DNA from: DATJSJ01 sp035504175
GTDB taxonomy: Bacteria; Pseudomonadota; Alphaproteobacteria; Acetobacterales; Acetobacteraceae
Assembly: GCA_035504175.1 (NCBI GenBank)
Contig: DATJSJ010000167.1
Location: 1-5,471 of the forward strand
Reading direction: 5' to 3'
DNA: 5,471 nt
In this document: positions 5,310 through 5,471 of the stretch, in pieces
How the letters are laid out: every line of letters starts with the position of its first letter
Numbering within the stretch: the first letter of the stretch is position 1
Translations under genes and position numbers: made by a program
The notes under the pieces: generated by a model
What the model saw: the letters and a program-made list of their open reading frames with translations, nothing else
Databases searched by the model: none
What the model was told of the DNA's origin: nothing

Positions 5310-5471
5310 GTGAGCGCCGCCGAACTCGCCCCCTGGCGCTTCGACTGGCTATGGGGCCTGCCGCTGATCCTGGCGACGGTGGTGCTGCACGTGACGGGAT
5401 TGGGCCTGACCAACGCGCATGTCGTGCCGCGACTGCGCGGCTGGATCCGCCGCGGGCCGTCGATCATGGGC
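5310..5471 (+). CDS. N-terminal fragment of a membrane protein (cut by window edge)
   Basis: Fifty-four codons are visible from a GTG at 5310. An in-frame TGA at 5295-5297 excludes any earlier start, and GAGGG (5296-5300) gives a Shine-Dalgarno with nine bases of spacing. The N-terminus is aromatic (PWRFDWLWG, 8-16) and is followed by one membrane helix (about 14-34, containing LPLILATVVLHVTGLGL). A basic stretch (RLRGWIRRG, 41-49) follows, suggesting that the end of the first helix faces the cytoplasm. The arrangement recalls the first helix of small two-helix ion-channel-like membrane proteins that begin with a TVVxH-GxGL helix (weak resemblance, from memory). The pore region, if any, lies beyond the window. 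The codon pattern fits the other genes. Confidence 0.6.
   Translation, partial: MSAAELAPWRFDWLWGLPLILATVVLHVTGLGLTNAHVVPRLRGWIRRGPSIMG

Overview
The window is very GC-rich (roughly 70% by eye). Its genes use G/C-ending codons, Shine-Dalgarno starts, and proteins typical of free-living Proteobacteria. The ZntB-type transporter ends in a GMNTGG motif, and an intergenic element contains the string AGAGCATGATC. Together with the codon use, these point to an alphaproteobacterium, perhaps Rhodospirillales/Acetobacteraceae or a rhizobial relative. This placement is inference; no rRNA or other taxonomic marker is present.

All supported genes lie on the + strand. Bases 1-1902 are the C-terminal 633 codons of a bacterial SNF2-family helicase/ATPase whose N-terminus lies outside the window. 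A short gap with a TATAGT hexamer and a strong Shine-Dalgarno leads into a complete ZntB/CorA-family 2-TM transporter (2069-3031). Next comes a gap of about 740 bp (3032-3771) with no convincing gene. It holds three adjacent GC-rich hairpins just after the transporter, and a stem-loop whose loop carries a strong Shine-Dalgarno and an ATG.

The second half encodes small envelope proteins. These are a 162-aa lipoprotein (3772-4260), a doubtful 66-codon ORF overlapping its stop by ATGA (4257-4457), and a 222-aa exported protein built from two copies of a beta-rich repeat (4503-5171). Between them sits a compact nested-palindrome element (4376-4482) that ends 8 bases before the Shine-Dalgarno of the exported-protein gene. 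The right edge cuts a membrane-protein gene (5310 onward) after 54 codons.

No pathway links these genes. The helicase (nucleic acid remodelling) and the transporter (divalent cation flux) look like independent housekeeping or stress units. The lipoprotein and the repeat protein are uncharacterised envelope proteins and may share an envelope role only by proximity. I saw no rRNA, tRNA, CRISPR array, transposase or phage gene. I do not see convincing evidence of a new multi-gene system. The best items for a second look are the nested-palindrome element, the structured 3032-3771 gap, and the two uncharacterised envelope proteins.
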